This document shows, piece after piece, positions 1 to 8,829 of a stretch of 62,128 bases of DNA. Position 1 is the first letter of the stretch. Every line of letters begins with the position of its first letter. A program made the translations under genes and the position numbers. The notes below the pieces were generated by a model. That model was not told where the DNA came from and did not search any database. It was given only the letters and a program-made list of their open reading frames with translations. Source of the DNA: Microcoleus sp. FACHB-831 (GTDB lineage: Bacteria > Cyanobacteriota > Cyanobacteriia > Cyanobacteriales > FACHB-T130). The stretch covers positions 1-62,128 of the forward strand of contig NZ_JACJON010000011.1 of NCBI RefSeq assembly GCF_014695585.1, written 5' to 3'.

Positions 1-113
1 AGGCGGTTGGCAAGCTTCGGCTAAAGAAAAGCGGGAGTGGACAGAACTAATTGCCTCTTACTGTAAAGGAGCGTATCAGTTTCAAGGAAAAATTTGGCTG
101 GAGTATGTATGGC
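1..113. repeat. Terminal overlap, left copy (circular contig)
   Basis: These bases are identical to 62016-62128. A perfect direct repeat at the two ends of an assembled sequence is the usual mark of a circular molecule cut at an arbitrary point. A single reading frame continues through it, which supports circularity and argues against a true terminal repeat. The non-redundant length would be 62,015 bp. Confidence 0.93.
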
Positions 114-424
114 GAGTGAAGAATTTAGCTCGCGACAATAACAACATTGCTGCCGCAACGAAGTACATTGATGATGGCTTAGTTGAAGCTGGAGTGATGG
201 CGGATGATTCACTCAAATACATCCAATCTCCAGTCTGCCATTGGTACGTTCAAAGTAATGAAGATATGGTTACTGTCAGGATAGCCAACGTGCCGATTTA
301 CAATGGAGAGCCATTAACAACACTTGGTGGTTCAAGCGAGTTCCTCACTGCTGTTTCAACCCAAGTACAATTGTCGAAAGCACCGTGGAATGTCCCACCA
401 GCAAGGCTATCTACCCCAAGTTAA
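1..424 (+). CDS. C-terminal part of the C5-methyltransferase/ParB/RusA fusion (continues from 59383)
   Basis: This is the 3' end of the reading frame that starts at 59383 and crosses the circular junction. The frame (tgg-cga-gtg-aag at about 109-120) is the same as at 62125-62128, so the protein ends at the TAA of 422-424. The segment carries the RusA-like fold: the LPPTLNE start lies just upstream in the wrapped part, followed here by RDNNNI, K-x-I-DDGL and AGVMADDSLK. The family norm is a DNN core, a lysine, and a second acidic pair (ADD) that bind metal and cut Holliday junctions. A free-standing start at 116 (GTG) would remove the first strands of the RusA fold and is unlikely. Confidence 0.85.
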   Translation, partial: GGWQASAKEKREWTELIASYCKGAYQFQGKIWLEYVWRVKNLARDNNNIAAATKYIDDGLVEAGVMADDSLKYIQSPVCHWYVQSNEDMVTVRIANVPIYNGEPLTTLGGSSEFLTAVSTQVQLSKAPWNVPPARLSTPS

Positions 425-600
425 ACAGTGGAGAATCCTTAAGAGCTGCTTTAATCAAAGTCGAACTCTATGTCCTATGCGCCATAAAACTAGATGACCA
501 ATCAGGATATGATGAGTGCGCTCAAAGCGCAAGGAATGGATACGTTCTAGTAACCTATGGCAACTGCAACGTTCAGCAGGTCTGTCCGGGTCAGAGTTAG
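385..600 (+). CDS. Possible small protein, 71 aa, unknown
   Basis: A short frame overlaps the end of the fusion gene in another phase and runs 176 bases past it. It has no recognised motif and no clear ribosome-binding site. It could be a former extension of the upstream gene joined by a frameshift, or chance. The 205 bases between 424 and the next gene hold nothing else that I can identify. Confidence 0.15.
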   Translation: MECPTSKAIYPKLNSGESLRAALIKVELYVLCAIKLDDQSGYDECAQSARNGYVLVTYGNCNVQQVCPGQS

Positions 601-629
601 AACAATCCGACTCATATTTGCTCTTTTCC

Positions 630-1113
630 TTACTTTGTTGATTTCCTAAAGAGCTTAGATGGAAGGCTTTTTAAGATGTGGGGAATAAGTGCAGGACCAG
701 GCAGAAAAACAATACCCAACTGTTGCATTAATCCTAGTGCATCGCCCTGTCCACAATGCTCCGTAATTTTTCCATTTTCGACGCGATCAAGGTGCATAAT
801 TGACAACTGAATTGGCTTGCCTGTTGGAGGAATACCTTGGAACTCACCAAGATGCGTAGCTGTAAATGTTCCACAAGTGACAACTTTATCATCTGCAACA
901 ATCACTTCATCAAATGAATGCTGACTATTGGCAAAGGCTAAATAGAAGGTCATGCCAAACTGCTTAAAGCTTTCCCGGTTGAGCGGTTCAGGAATCCCAG
1001 TTAGGTGAGCAACTTTCATTGGGAGCGAGAAGTGCTAAGGCTTGGTCAATATTTCGATTATCAAAAGCTTTGTACAACTCGAGAACAGTAGCTTTATTTT
1101 GTTCGATTGACAT
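630..1113 (-). pseudogene. SnoaL-like ester cyclase (NTF2 fold), frameshifted
   Basis: The minus strand encodes MSIEQNKATVLELYKAF from the ATG at 1113-1111, then the frame breaks near 1014-1018 and continues in another phase as VAHLTGIPEPLNRESFKQFG to the stop at 630. Joined, the two parts make a normal-length SnoaL/ester cyclase (about 160 aa, alpha+beta cone fold). The break lies in GAAA; removing one A restores N-E-V-A-H-L-T-G. The apparent start at 1019 is therefore an internal methionine. The gene begins 10 bases after the stop of the flavin monooxygenase and looks co-transcribed with it. The lesion may be a real mutation or a base-calling error; if it is an error, the gene is intact. 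Confidence 0.75.
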
Positions 1114-1123
1114 CAGTGATACT

Positions 1124-2326
1124 TTACACATTTAACTGTATCTGCGTTACCCCTTGGCGTAACTGGCGTTGTCTAGCGAGCCAAGAGTGCCTCACGCGCT
1201 TGCCCAGCAGGGGTGCTAACTGACTTGCCCCCCAACGCAACAGTGCGCTTTTACGTAGTAGCTCAGCCTGAGCCGCTTCCTGACTTTGAAGCTGCTGTGC
1301 TCGAACAATCTCCGGCTCCCGCTCGGCTTGAATCTGTGGCAACACCGCATCAATTGCCGTATCTGTTGCCCCTTCACGCAACAGGGGAACTAGATGATTT
1401 GCCGCAACAATCACATCCCGCAAAGCCATATTGATGCCTTGGGCGCGAATCGGTGACATCGGGTGAACAGCATCGCCCAGCAGCAGTAATCCTGGTGCAT
1501 ACCAACGCGGACAACGCCCAACGACAACAGATAACAGCACAGGCCGTTCAATAGTTTCTGCATGAGTCCGGATATGCTCGGCTAACCACGGGGGTGATGC
1601 TTCTGCCAAAATTTTAGACCAATCGGCTTGCTTCCAGTCTATAGGGGCATCCTCATGGAGTGCCCAGCCTACCTGAAGATTCCCCTCAGAAGAGCGAAAC
1701 AGCCCAAAGGCATAGCGATCGCGAACAATCGAATAAAATATATTCTCGGATTCAAAGCGCGAGCTATCCGCCAATTTAAACCAAAGAATATCAAAGCTTC
1801 CGGACTGTTGCTCTAGAGGTAAGTTGGATCGCTGCCGAACAACAGAATTGCGACCATCCGCCCCAATGACTAGATTGGCACAGATGGAGCGATCGTCACT
1901 CAGCTTCACACCCGAAACCCGGTGCTCGCTCCACAGCAAATCCTGCACGGGACTGCCGGGGATAAACTCAAAATTGGGATAAGTGTTTGCCTGGTCGATT
2001 AACGCTTCCAGGAAAGCTGGCTGTGAGACAAGGGTGCAGGGCTTACCACCCGGTTCGATTGGTTCATCAACTCGAAACAGAAACCTGTTCTCGATTAGGA
2101 CTTCCCAGGCATCTAAAGAGCGATGGGGAATGCTCTCTAGCACAGACGACAATCCCATCTGTTCTAGAGCATCCAGCCCACTGGGCATCAGTCCCTCACC
2201 ACGAAAAACTCTCCGGAAGTTACGGGAGGATTCAATCAGTTTGACGGCGATGCCACGTTTGACGAGAAGCAGTGCAAGCGTTGCACCAGCAGGTCCTGCC
2301 CCGACAATTACAACCTGAGTCATCAC
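1124..2326 (-). CDS. FAD-dependent monooxygenase (PHBH/UbiH type)
   Basis: A 400-aa class A flavoprotein monooxygenase. Such enzymes use NAD(P)H and oxygen to hydroxylate aromatic or polyketide substrates. The Rossmann dinucleotide motif GAGPAG lies at residues 10-15, the DG motif GADGRNSVVR near residue 155, and the FAD-ribityl motif LLGDAVHPMSP near residue 285, all in the usual order, and the length is normal. It is the first gene of a probable operon with the SnoaL-like cyclase that follows after 10 bases; that pairing is common in natural-product tailoring, but no biosynthetic core gene is nearby. The substrate cannot be inferred. The start could be either of two adjacent ATG codons. Confidence 0.88.
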   Translation of the reverse strand: MMTQVVIVGAGPAGATLALLLVKRGIAVKLIESSRNFRRVFRGEGLMPSGLDALEQMGLSSVLESIPHRSLDAWEVLIENRFLFRVDEPIEPGGKPCTLVSQPAFLEALIDQANTYPNFEFIPGSPVQDLLWSEHRVSGVKLSDDRSICANLVIGADGRNSVVRQRSNLPLEQQSGSFDILWFKLADSSRFESENIFYSIVRDRYAFGLFRSSEGNLQVGWALHEDAPIDWKQADWSKILAEASPPWLAEHIRTHAETIERPVLLSVVVGRCPRWYAPGLLLLGDAVHPMSPIRAQGINMALRDVIVAANHLVPLLREGATDTAIDAVLPQIQAEREPEIVRAQQLQSQEAAQAELLRKSALLRWGASQLAPLLGKRVRHSWLARQRQLRQGVTQIQLNV

Positions 2327-2454
2327 GTTAAAACTGCATTGATGACTTTAGAATACCAAACTTCTCTGTGCAGGTAATTGATGTTCACTGTCGCTAACTA
2401 CGGTTGCAGCAGCAATTTACCTCTGAAGCACTCTGTTGGGACGGATAGTAATAT

Positions 2455-3522
2455 TTATTGACGCTTCTGTTTCAGCCAAAGCAGCCTTGTAGCTGTGCCT
2501 TGTGGAATCTTCGTTACTTTGGTTGGCTTACTCCCATTAACATCAACCAGGTAAAGAAAATTAGTACACTCAGGATAACCTATTAGTAACAAAGGTCGAT
2601 AACATTTACCGTCGTACCCAGCTGCAAATACAATCTTTTGCCCATCAGGTGACCAAGCGAAGTCTTGAATACCGCCAGCTGGACTTTTAGGAGGTGTAGG
2701 AAACAGTTCTCGCAACTTTTTAGTCTTTAGATCCAATACCCAGATTGTTTCACTGTTGAAGTTGAAGTTGTTATTAGTTTTGGCCCTAATGAGCAAAGCG
2801 AGATAGCGACCATCCGGCGACCACTTCATGGCTTCATCATTAGAAGATAGAGATGGGAATATCCGAATTGGTAAATCATTTTTGGCATCAAGAAGTACTT
2901 GCAGGTTACTTCCGTCAAAGTTGATTTGGTACAGCGTCTTCAAGGTTTTCTTCGTATCCCTGTGCCAGAAGACAAGAGCTTTGCTGTCTGGTGACCAAAT
3001 CAGTTGGTAAACACTACCAGGGGCGAGTTTAGTAATACGCCGCGAACGCTGACTGGCAATATCGAACAGGTAAACATCTTCGACAATGCCAAAGGTTTTG
3101 TCAGTAAAACCGTCTGTATAAGCGACAGTTTTCCCATCTGGGGACAAGGTGTACTGATTACTACTGCCAAGACTTTTGTCCTTGATTTTTAAGACTTCTA
3201 TAGAACCGTTAGGACTAATGGATTTTTTCGCGTATAGAAGTCGTTGAGTCTCAGGAGACCATGACACATACGATCTCCTCGTTTCCTCATTGAGAGCACT
3301 TGGGAGACTGTTGGGAAACTCCCACTTAGACATCTTCCAATCTGTTGGGTTTACTACATACCAACCCTGTTGCTTGTTAATCTCCGTGAGGTTGAGGATG
3401 ACGTCGTGATCGCTTGGTAAGCTGGTAATGCTCTTGACAGGAGCAAGTATTGACACGCCACACCCACCCAAAAGCATACAGATTAGAAAGAAAAATCTTA
3501 GCGGTTTGAAAGAGGCTTTCAT
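2455..3522 (-). CDS. Lipoprotein with TolB/PD40-type beta-propeller repeats
   Basis: Starting at the ATG of 3522, the protein opens with MKASFKPLRFFFLICMLLGG followed by Cys-21, a clear signal-peptidase II lipobox (L-G-G-C). The mature part has repeated W-S-P-D-x-x strands (WSPDSKALVF, WSPDGRYLAL, WSPDGQKIVF) typical of PD40/WD40-like propellers as in TolB. It is probably membrane-anchored and binds a protein or ligand; it lacks a peptidase or kinase domain. A longer frame from 3564 adds 14 residues before the signal peptide and is less likely. It stands alone, with 128 bases to the monooxygenase and 310 to the next gene on the same strand. Confidence 0.82.
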   Translation of the reverse strand: MKASFKPLRFFFLICMLLGGCGVSILAPVKSITSLPSDHDVILNLTEINKQQGWYVVNPTDWKMSKWEFPNSLPSALNEETRRSYVSWSPETQRLLYAKKSISPNGSIEVLKIKDKSLGSSNQYTLSPDGKTVAYTDGFTDKTFGIVEDVYLFDIASQRSRRITKLAPGSVYQLIWSPDSKALVFWHRDTKKTLKTLYQINFDGSNLQVLLDAKNDLPIRIFPSLSSNDEAMKWSPDGRYLALLIRAKTNNNFNFNSETIWVLDLKTKKLRELFPTPPKSPAGGIQDFAWSPDGQKIVFAAGYDGKCYRPLLLIGYPECTNFLYLVDVNGSKPTKVTKIPQGTATRLLWLKQKRQ

Positions 3523-3832
3523 TTTTGAACAGCGGCGCTTAAGCCTTACAGGGATAGAGAGCATTGAATTTCTGCCCCTCCAGCCTAAGCGTGGAGGTGT
3601 GGCAGTTATGCAACCTCACATTCTGCTTTTCTAACTGTCACAGTCAGTCTCACCCAATATCGCCATTGGATAGATGTTGCTCCACTTCTGAAGTTCTACC
3701 CCTCGAATGACTACAAAAAGTTATGTTTCCAGCAATAGCAATAGACTCATACTTGAGTTAGCTGGTGATAGCCTGCCTTACTTCCTTATTGATCCAATCT
3801 CGAACTCCACAAGACTGGCGAGCGCACAGCAC
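3523..3832. other. Intergenic, no gene seen
   Basis: About 310 bases between the lipoprotein start and the pnuC stop. It holds only a short inverted repeat (CCTCCA at 3577-3582, TGGAGG at 3592-3597). I see no gene here. Confidence 0.5.
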
Positions 3833-4492
3833 TTAACAAGCCAAATCTTCTGATGTTTTAGAAGTCTTATTCCACGAGATTAAGCCGTTTATTGCCATAC
3901 CCAAAAGAACTACATAAAGCAGAGCAATAAATCGGACTCCTTTCACGTAATACAACCCAATTCCTATCACATCAACAGCAATCCAGTAGTACCAGCTTTC
4001 GATTCGCTTTTGAGCTAGTAGCCACATCGCTGTAAAACTTGCAATTGTTGTCAGGGCATCCAAATAGGGGAAAGAAGCTTTCTCAGGAAACAGGGTAGGA
4101 AACAGTATATGGACGCGGCTCATAAAAGCCCCGATAACAAAAGAAACGGCAATTGTAACAGCCAAAACCCTGATTAGACTGCGCTGCGAACTGTACCTGA
4201 AATCTCCGGCTTTGTCTGTACCTCGACGGGATGTACTCCACCGCCACCAACCATACACGCTTGCTCCCAAATAGTAGACCTGTTCGAGGGTATCTGAGTA
4301 CAAGCGTATCTGGTAAAAAAGCGCCATATACAGCAGTACACTCACAATACCGACTGGCCAGGTCAGCATTTGCTTTCTGGCGATGAGCCACACCGACCAC
4401 AAATAGAGTATCGTTCCTATGAATTCTATATAGCTCATAGGATATCCCAGGATTGTAAAGGCAATGTTGTTGACACTGAACAATTCAAGCAT
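3833..4492 (-). CDS. pnuC: PnuC-type nicotinamide riboside/mononucleotide transporter
   Basis: A 219-aa membrane protein with about seven hydrophobic segments and the PnuC-like features LGASVYGWWRW after a W-P-V-G-I region. PnuC transporters move nicotinamide riboside across the inner membrane by facilitated diffusion; trapping depends on phosphorylation by a riboside kinase. The gene immediately upstream in the same direction (48-base gap) encodes exactly that kinase in a NadR-like protein, so the two form an NAD salvage operon. The start at 4492 is the longest; MSYIEF (19 residues later) is an alternative. Placement on a plasmid is unusual but not unknown. Confidence 0.88.
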   Translation of the reverse strand: MLELFSVNNIAFTILGYPMSYIEFIGTILYLWSVWLIARKQMLTWPVGIVSVLLYMALFYQIRLYSDTLEQVYYLGASVYGWWRWSTSRRGTDKAGDFRYSSQRSLIRVLAVTIAVSFVIGAFMSRVHILFPTLFPEKASFPYLDALTTIASFTAMWLLAQKRIESWYYWIAVDVIGIGLYYVKGVRFIALLYVVLLGMAINGLISWNKTSKTSEDLAC

Positions 4493-4539
4493 TGTGATGA
4501 ATTACGCCATTTCTCTCTTCATCTTCTGTTTGCTCAATC

Positions 4540-5562
4540 TTATTGGCGCTGGACGAACAAGTCCAGCAAATTCTCATACTTTCGGTACTTATCCAAGACA
4601 CCCTTCACGTACTTCACTCGTGTTTCCAGCTCACCTTGCACGAGGAAGAAGGGAATCTTGCGAACAATTAAATCGTTAACAATTTGCTTTTGAAAGATGC
4701 GTCGATTCACATCTCCAGAACGGTCCCAAGTGTCGTCATAAGGGATATCTACATCACAAACAAACACAAGGTCATAGCGTGAAGCTGCCCGATTCGCTAA
4801 TTCGGCAAGTTGCCTCTCTGCCGTGTTGTGATAGTACAGTGAAAACATATAAGTGGTAATCGCATTAGTATCCGTAAATAAGTACCGATTTGCCTGGTAT
4901 AGCAGTTCTTCTTCACGGTTCAAGTGTTCAGAAGCAATCTCAACCAATTGTTCGAGAGACAGCCGACGATTCACTTGATGCTTCTCCCAATATTCCCGCC
5001 CATATTCCGGCATCCAAACGGTATCGTATTCCTGTGCCAGTCGGGATGCAAGCGTTGTCTTGCCCGTAGATGGAGCGCCCAAGAAAACTACATTCGTTAT
5101 CAAGTCGCGATAAACCCAAGGATGCAAATATTCGCGATAGGCAAAAGTATCTTTTCTGATTTGTGTGCCAGAGATGGGTACTGTTTGGCGATTATAATCC
5201 ACGATTCGATTGACAGCTCCCAGGGCTAAACTCATATGTTCTCCATAAAATTCACTGGAATAAAAGTGCGTTATTCCCTGTAGCTTTAATCGATTTAAAA
5301 TATAGTCTTCATGTTTTTTCTTGATTTCGGGTGTATCTCCGACTTCAGTCGGGCCATCCCAAGCTTCGATGACTTGTACATCCGGATATAGTTTCCTTAT
5401 CCAGCCTGCTCGAATATTAAGAGGGACGGACGTTGTTTCTCTCGCCTCGTAAATGATTACAATTACCTCATCCATTTGAGATAATGCCGTCTCAATTAAA
5501 AACTGGTGTCCTTTGTGAAACGGCGCAAATTTTCCAACAGTAAGTCCACGTTGGCTATCCAT
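4540..5562 (-). CDS. nadR: NadR-like NMN adenylyltransferase / nicotinamide riboside kinase
   Basis: A 340-aa bifunctional enzyme. The N-terminal half has the nucleotidyltransferase signature GKFAPFHKGHQ (H-x-G-H) and ISGTQIRKD (the ISxTxxR site), which makes NAD from NMN and ATP. The C-terminal half has the Walker A motif GAPSTGKTT near residue 165 and a P-loop kinase core for phosphorylating nicotinamide riboside. The N-terminal repressor HTH of enterobacterial NadR is absent, so this is an enzyme only. It precedes pnuC in the same operon. The 180 bases upstream separate it from the divergent decarboxylase gene and must hold both promoters; a TATAAA-like box lies near 5612-5617 on the minus strand. 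Confidence 0.92.
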   Translation of the reverse strand: MDSQRGLTVGKFAPFHKGHQFLIETALSQMDEVIVIIYEARETTSVPLNIRAGWIRKLYPDVQVIEAWDGPTEVGDTPEIKKKHEDYILNRLKLQGITHFYSSEFYGEHMSLALGAVNRIVDYNRQTVPISGTQIRKDTFAYREYLHPWVYRDLITNVVFLGAPSTGKTTLASRLAQEYDTVWMPEYGREYWEKHQVNRRLSLEQLVEIASEHLNREEELLYQANRYLFTDTNAITTYMFSLYYHNTAERQLAELANRAASRYDLVFVCDVDIPYDDTWDRSGDVNRRIFQKQIVNDLIVRKIPFFLVQGELETRVKYVKGVLDKYRKYENLLDLFVQRQ

Positions 5563-5742
5563 GATTCATAATGCGACTGTGCGACAAGGGAAAAGAGTTG
5601 ACTGCTACTCTTTATAAAGAAACCCGAACAGGTTTTATTCATAAGGTAATGCGAGACGCTCGCGGACTCGAAGAGAGCTGCGCTCCCATCGCACGGTAGC
5701 TTATGTGGGATAGTTTAGCCCTGTGCAGGGAAGGAAGAGGAT

Positions 5743-7107
5743 ATGCGAAAACTCTTGCAAACAACGGCCCAATACGCCATTCGCTATCTTGAAGGCTTAG
5801 ACGCTCGTAATGTTGCACCAACTGAGGAAGCGATCGCTAATCTCATCCAGTTTGGTCAACCCCTCCCCAATGAGCCTGTCGATCCCGAACTTGTCTTGCA
5901 ACAGCTTGATGAAATTGGCTCACCCGCATCAATGGCACAGGCAGGCTCCCGCTTCTTTGGATTTGTCACGGGTGGTTCCCTGCCTGCCGCCTTGGCAGCC
6001 AACTGGCTAGCCGCCGCGTGGGATCAAAATTGCGGACTCTATCGCATCACCCCAGCCACAGCCTTACTGGAGCAGGTAGCTCTGCGCTGGCTCCTCGACG
6101 TACTCCATCTCCCTGCCGACTGCGGTGGTGCTTTCGTTACGGGAGCAACCGTTGCTAACTTTACCGCATTAGCCGCCGCCCGCCACGCCGTACTCGAACG
6201 GGAAGGTTGGAATGTAGAAGCAGACGGGTTGTTTGGTGCGCCACCGATTACGGTTGCAGTTAGCGAGGAAGCGCACCCAAGCTTGTTGAAAGCGTTGGGA
6301 TTGCTGGGATTAGGTCGAAGCCGAGTCGTGAAAGTCCCCGTCGATGGACAGGGGCGAATGCGTCCGGATGCCATTCCCACCCTGACTCGTCCTGCGATTA
6401 TCTGTACCCAAGTGGGAAATGTGAACACAGGCGCGTGCGATCCAGTTGAAGAGATTTGCGATCGCGCAAAAGTTGTGGGAGCCTGGGTGCACGTAGACGG
6501 CGCATTCGGACTCTGGGCAGCCGCTGCTCCATCGTTGGCGCACCTCACGACTGGTATGGAAGAGGCAGACTCTTGGGCGACAGATGCTCACAAGTGGTTG
6601 AACGTGCCGTATGATAGCGGATTGGCGTTTGTTCGCGATGCCAAGGCGTTGCAAGCGGCAATGGCGATTACTGCGGAGTATTTACCCACCGTCAGCGACC
6701 AGCGCAACCCGTCAGACTATACTCCTGAATTATCGAGGCGTGCGCGTGGAGTTGAAGTGTGGGCAGCTATGCGATCGCTGGGTCGTTCTGGTTTGGTAGA
6801 TTTAATTGAGCGTACCTGTCGCCATGCCAGACACTTTGCCAAGGAGTTGAAAGCGGCTGGTTACCCGATTCTTAATGATGTGGTGTTGAATCAAGCCTTA
6901 GTGTCCTTTGGGGATGCAGAAACGACTCATCGGGTGATTGCCGATATTCAAGCCGAGGGGACTTGTTGGTGTGGTAGTACGGTTTGGCAAGGGCAGACGG
7001 CGATGCGAATTAGCGTTTCGTCTTGGGCAACAACGGATGCTGACGTAGAGAAAAGTTTGGCAGCTATGCTGCGAGTAGCTGGGAAATATTGTTCTGGTGC
7101 ATTTTAG
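5743..7107 (+). CDS. PLP-dependent group II decarboxylase
   Basis: A 454-aa fold-type I enzyme. Asp-252 in HVDGAFG and the Schiff-base Lys-284 in TDAHKWLNVPYDSG are the cofactor residues seen in aromatic-L-amino-acid, glutamate and related decarboxylases. The start at 5743 is supported by the ribosome-binding sequence AAGGAAGAGG six bases upstream. Substrate specificity cannot be read by eye; the family also includes tyrosine, tryptophan and diaminobutyrate decarboxylases and a few aldehyde synthases. It is monocistronic and divergent from nadR. The following 210 bases contain HIP1 copies and no gene. Confidence 0.88.
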   Translation: MRKLLQTTAQYAIRYLEGLDARNVAPTEEAIANLIQFGQPLPNEPVDPELVLQQLDEIGSPASMAQAGSRFFGFVTGGSLPAALAANWLAAAWDQNCGLYRITPATALLEQVALRWLLDVLHLPADCGGAFVTGATVANFTALAAARHAVLEREGWNVEADGLFGAPPITVAVSEEAHPSLLKALGLLGLGRSRVVKVPVDGQGRMRPDAIPTLTRPAIICTQVGNVNTGACDPVEEICDRAKVVGAWVHVDGAFGLWAAAAPSLAHLTTGMEEADSWATDAHKWLNVPYDSGLAFVRDAKALQAAMAITAEYLPTVSDQRNPSDYTPELSRRARGVEVWAAMRSLGRSGLVDLIERTCRHARHFAKELKAAGYPILNDVVLNQALVSFGDAETTHRVIADIQAEGTCWCGSTVWQGQTAMRISVSSWATTDADVEKSLAAMLRVAGKYCSGAF

Positions 7108-7317
7108 GATGAGCGATCGCTTGACGATTGCAGATTGCGATCGCACGATAAAGCCTTCACCGTTTGCATCGGATACTGGCAAGATACCGGCTGTAGCCAT
7201 GTCCTTATCTGAGAGCCTCTTGCTCACCAATTATAGTTGGCTCAACTTTGGAGAGGAATTGTGGGGCTAGGCGATCACCTTATCGCCTAATCAATGCGAT
7301 CACCACTGGAGATACAG

Positions 7318-8829
7318 CTAGGGATTAGAGCGTTCGCTCGGCTGATTGGGCACTGATGGAGGTAATTGCTGGATTGATTGTGGCTGACTTAACTCGATTG
7401 GAACTCCTAATTTTTCACTAAGTTCCAAGACATTATTGCTAAAGTCAGCAGCTGCAACAAAAACACCTGCAATTGTGCCAACAATTACTACCAATCTCCG
7501 TAGACGAATTTTGAGCCTCTCTGGCTTTTGCTTCTCAGGCGTACTAATATCCTCTTGTAGGTTATCTAGCTCCATCAGAACTTCTTCTCGCTGAGCTTCT
7601 GGAAATTCCTGAGCCATCTCGCGTAGAGAACGGATTAGTCTGCTAATCTCATCATTATTCTGACCGATATTTTGGGAAAAGTTTGAAACAGTACCACTGC
7701 CGCTTTGAAGAAAGCCAATACTAGAATTCGGAGCGTTGATTTTCGTTTGGTTAGTGATAGATTTATCTTGATTTTGAGTCATATTGACATAGCCTCCTGT
7801 TATTAGAGTACCTTCGTTATTAACTATGTATAGCCTAGAGTGCATCCTGACTTGTTTAGAAATTTCGGCTTCTATGATGTTAGTATCAGAACGCAATCTA
7901 GGCAAAGCTTGTAAAAGCATCTGCATATCATGTATGTTGAGCGTTTCAATGTCAGATTGCCTACTCAGTTGAGATTGCAGGTACTGAGTGACAACGTTCA
8001 TGTTGTCACAGATATTCTTCAGCCATTCAATAGATTTCTGAGGATTCTGATGAATTTGTTCGTATTCATCCCAGCTTGACTGAAAAGTTTGATTTACTGT
8101 TCTTTTTAGAGCAAAGTAGACAAGAGCTGCACGGGCGCTATCGTGTGCAGAAATTGATGATTCAATACAGTGTTCAAGTAAGGCTTTATCAATTGATGAT
8201 TCTACTTGGATTAATCCGAATGTATGGGCAAAAGTTGGTTTGACGATGCAAAGCCATTTTGCTAATGCTAGTTCATCAACAGTCATTTCATAAACTAAGC
8301 GCAGACTTCTTGATCTCCAAGTTACTGAGAGGATGTGTGCAGCATAGGCACTCAACAGGAATGTCCAAAGATCGCTATGAGTTGATCGTTGTTCTCCTTC
8401 AACTAGGATATCCTGCAACCATTTTGATTGTTCGGGTTGACTCTTGTAGTGGTAACTAACGCCTAAAGCAATGCCCAGCAATTCTGTAGGACGATAGAAG
8501 AATGATGCACGGTGTGCAGGAAAAGCCTCCCTACCAGACAATCTAACTAATCCATTTGCCCAAGTTTCCAGAAAACCTTCACTAAATTGTCTACCGCAAG
8601 CAAGACCATAGCCTACTGCTGCAAGAGCAGGTGCTTCACTCAAGCGGTTTGGTTCTAGAGTAGCAATTTCTATATCATTGGCTACGTCAAAGGGGAGCTG
8701 GCTGTTTGTCTGCTGAAAAACATGGTGGGCAAAACCACTTTCTGGTGATTCTCTATGATAGTTCGCCTTTAAATACTCTGAAACGCTATCCAACTGATAA
8801 CTGAAGCTTTTTTTAAAAGCATTTATCAT
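7318..8829 (-). CDS. Argonaute-associated predicted membrane protein
   Basis: Not a family I can name. With the start at 8829 (MINAFKK) it overlaps the Argonaute stop by the coupling sequence ATGA; a longer start at 8838 also exists. Residues 1 to about 330 are mostly helical and rich in charged and aromatic residues. Then comes a low-complexity Asn/Ser/Gly stretch (NAPNSSIGFLQSGSGTVSNF), a predicted helix with acidic and Gln residues, basic residues, and a single hydrophobic segment (LVVIVGTIAGVFVAAA) near residue 465. The tail is proline- and serine-rich. A similar Asn/Gly linker followed by helix and membrane segment recurs in cyanobacterial conflict proteins. Tight coupling to an Argonaute suggests it is the partner or effector of that protein; this is inference. 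Confidence 0.72.
   Translation of the reverse strand: MINAFKKSFSYQLDSVSEYLKANYHRESPESGFAHHVFQQTNSQLPFDVANDIEIATLEPNRLSEAPALAAVGYGLACGRQFSEGFLETWANGLVRLSGREAFPAHRASFFYRPTELLGIALGVSYHYKSQPEQSKWLQDILVEGEQRSTHSDLWTFLLSAYAAHILSVTWRSRSLRLVYEMTVDELALAKWLCIVKPTFAHTFGLIQVESSIDKALLEHCIESSISAHDSARAALVYFALKRTVNQTFQSSWDEYEQIHQNPQKSIEWLKNICDNMNVVTQYLQSQLSRQSDIETLNIHDMQMLLQALPRLRSDTNIIEAEISKQVRMHSRLYIVNNEGTLITGGYVNMTQNQDKSITNQTKINAPNSSIGFLQSGSGTVSNFSQNIGQNNDEISRLIRSLREMAQEFPEAQREEVLMELDNLQEDISTPEKQKPERLKIRLRRLVVIVGTIAGVFVAAADFSNNVLELSEKLGVPIELSQPQSIQQLPPSVPNQPSERSNP

Noticed and set aside
116-424. Free-standing RusA-like gene starting at 116
   Set aside because: The frame is open upstream across the circular join, and the N-terminal part of the RusA fold lies before 116.
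4540-5562. NadR as a transcriptional repressor
   Set aside because: The N-terminal HTH of the regulatory form is missing; only the two enzyme domains are present.
6039-6548. Long open frame antisense to the PLP decarboxylase
   Set aside because: It is the shadow of a well-supported gene with catalytic residues; it has low-complexity Ser/Ala/Thr composition and no homology-like motif.
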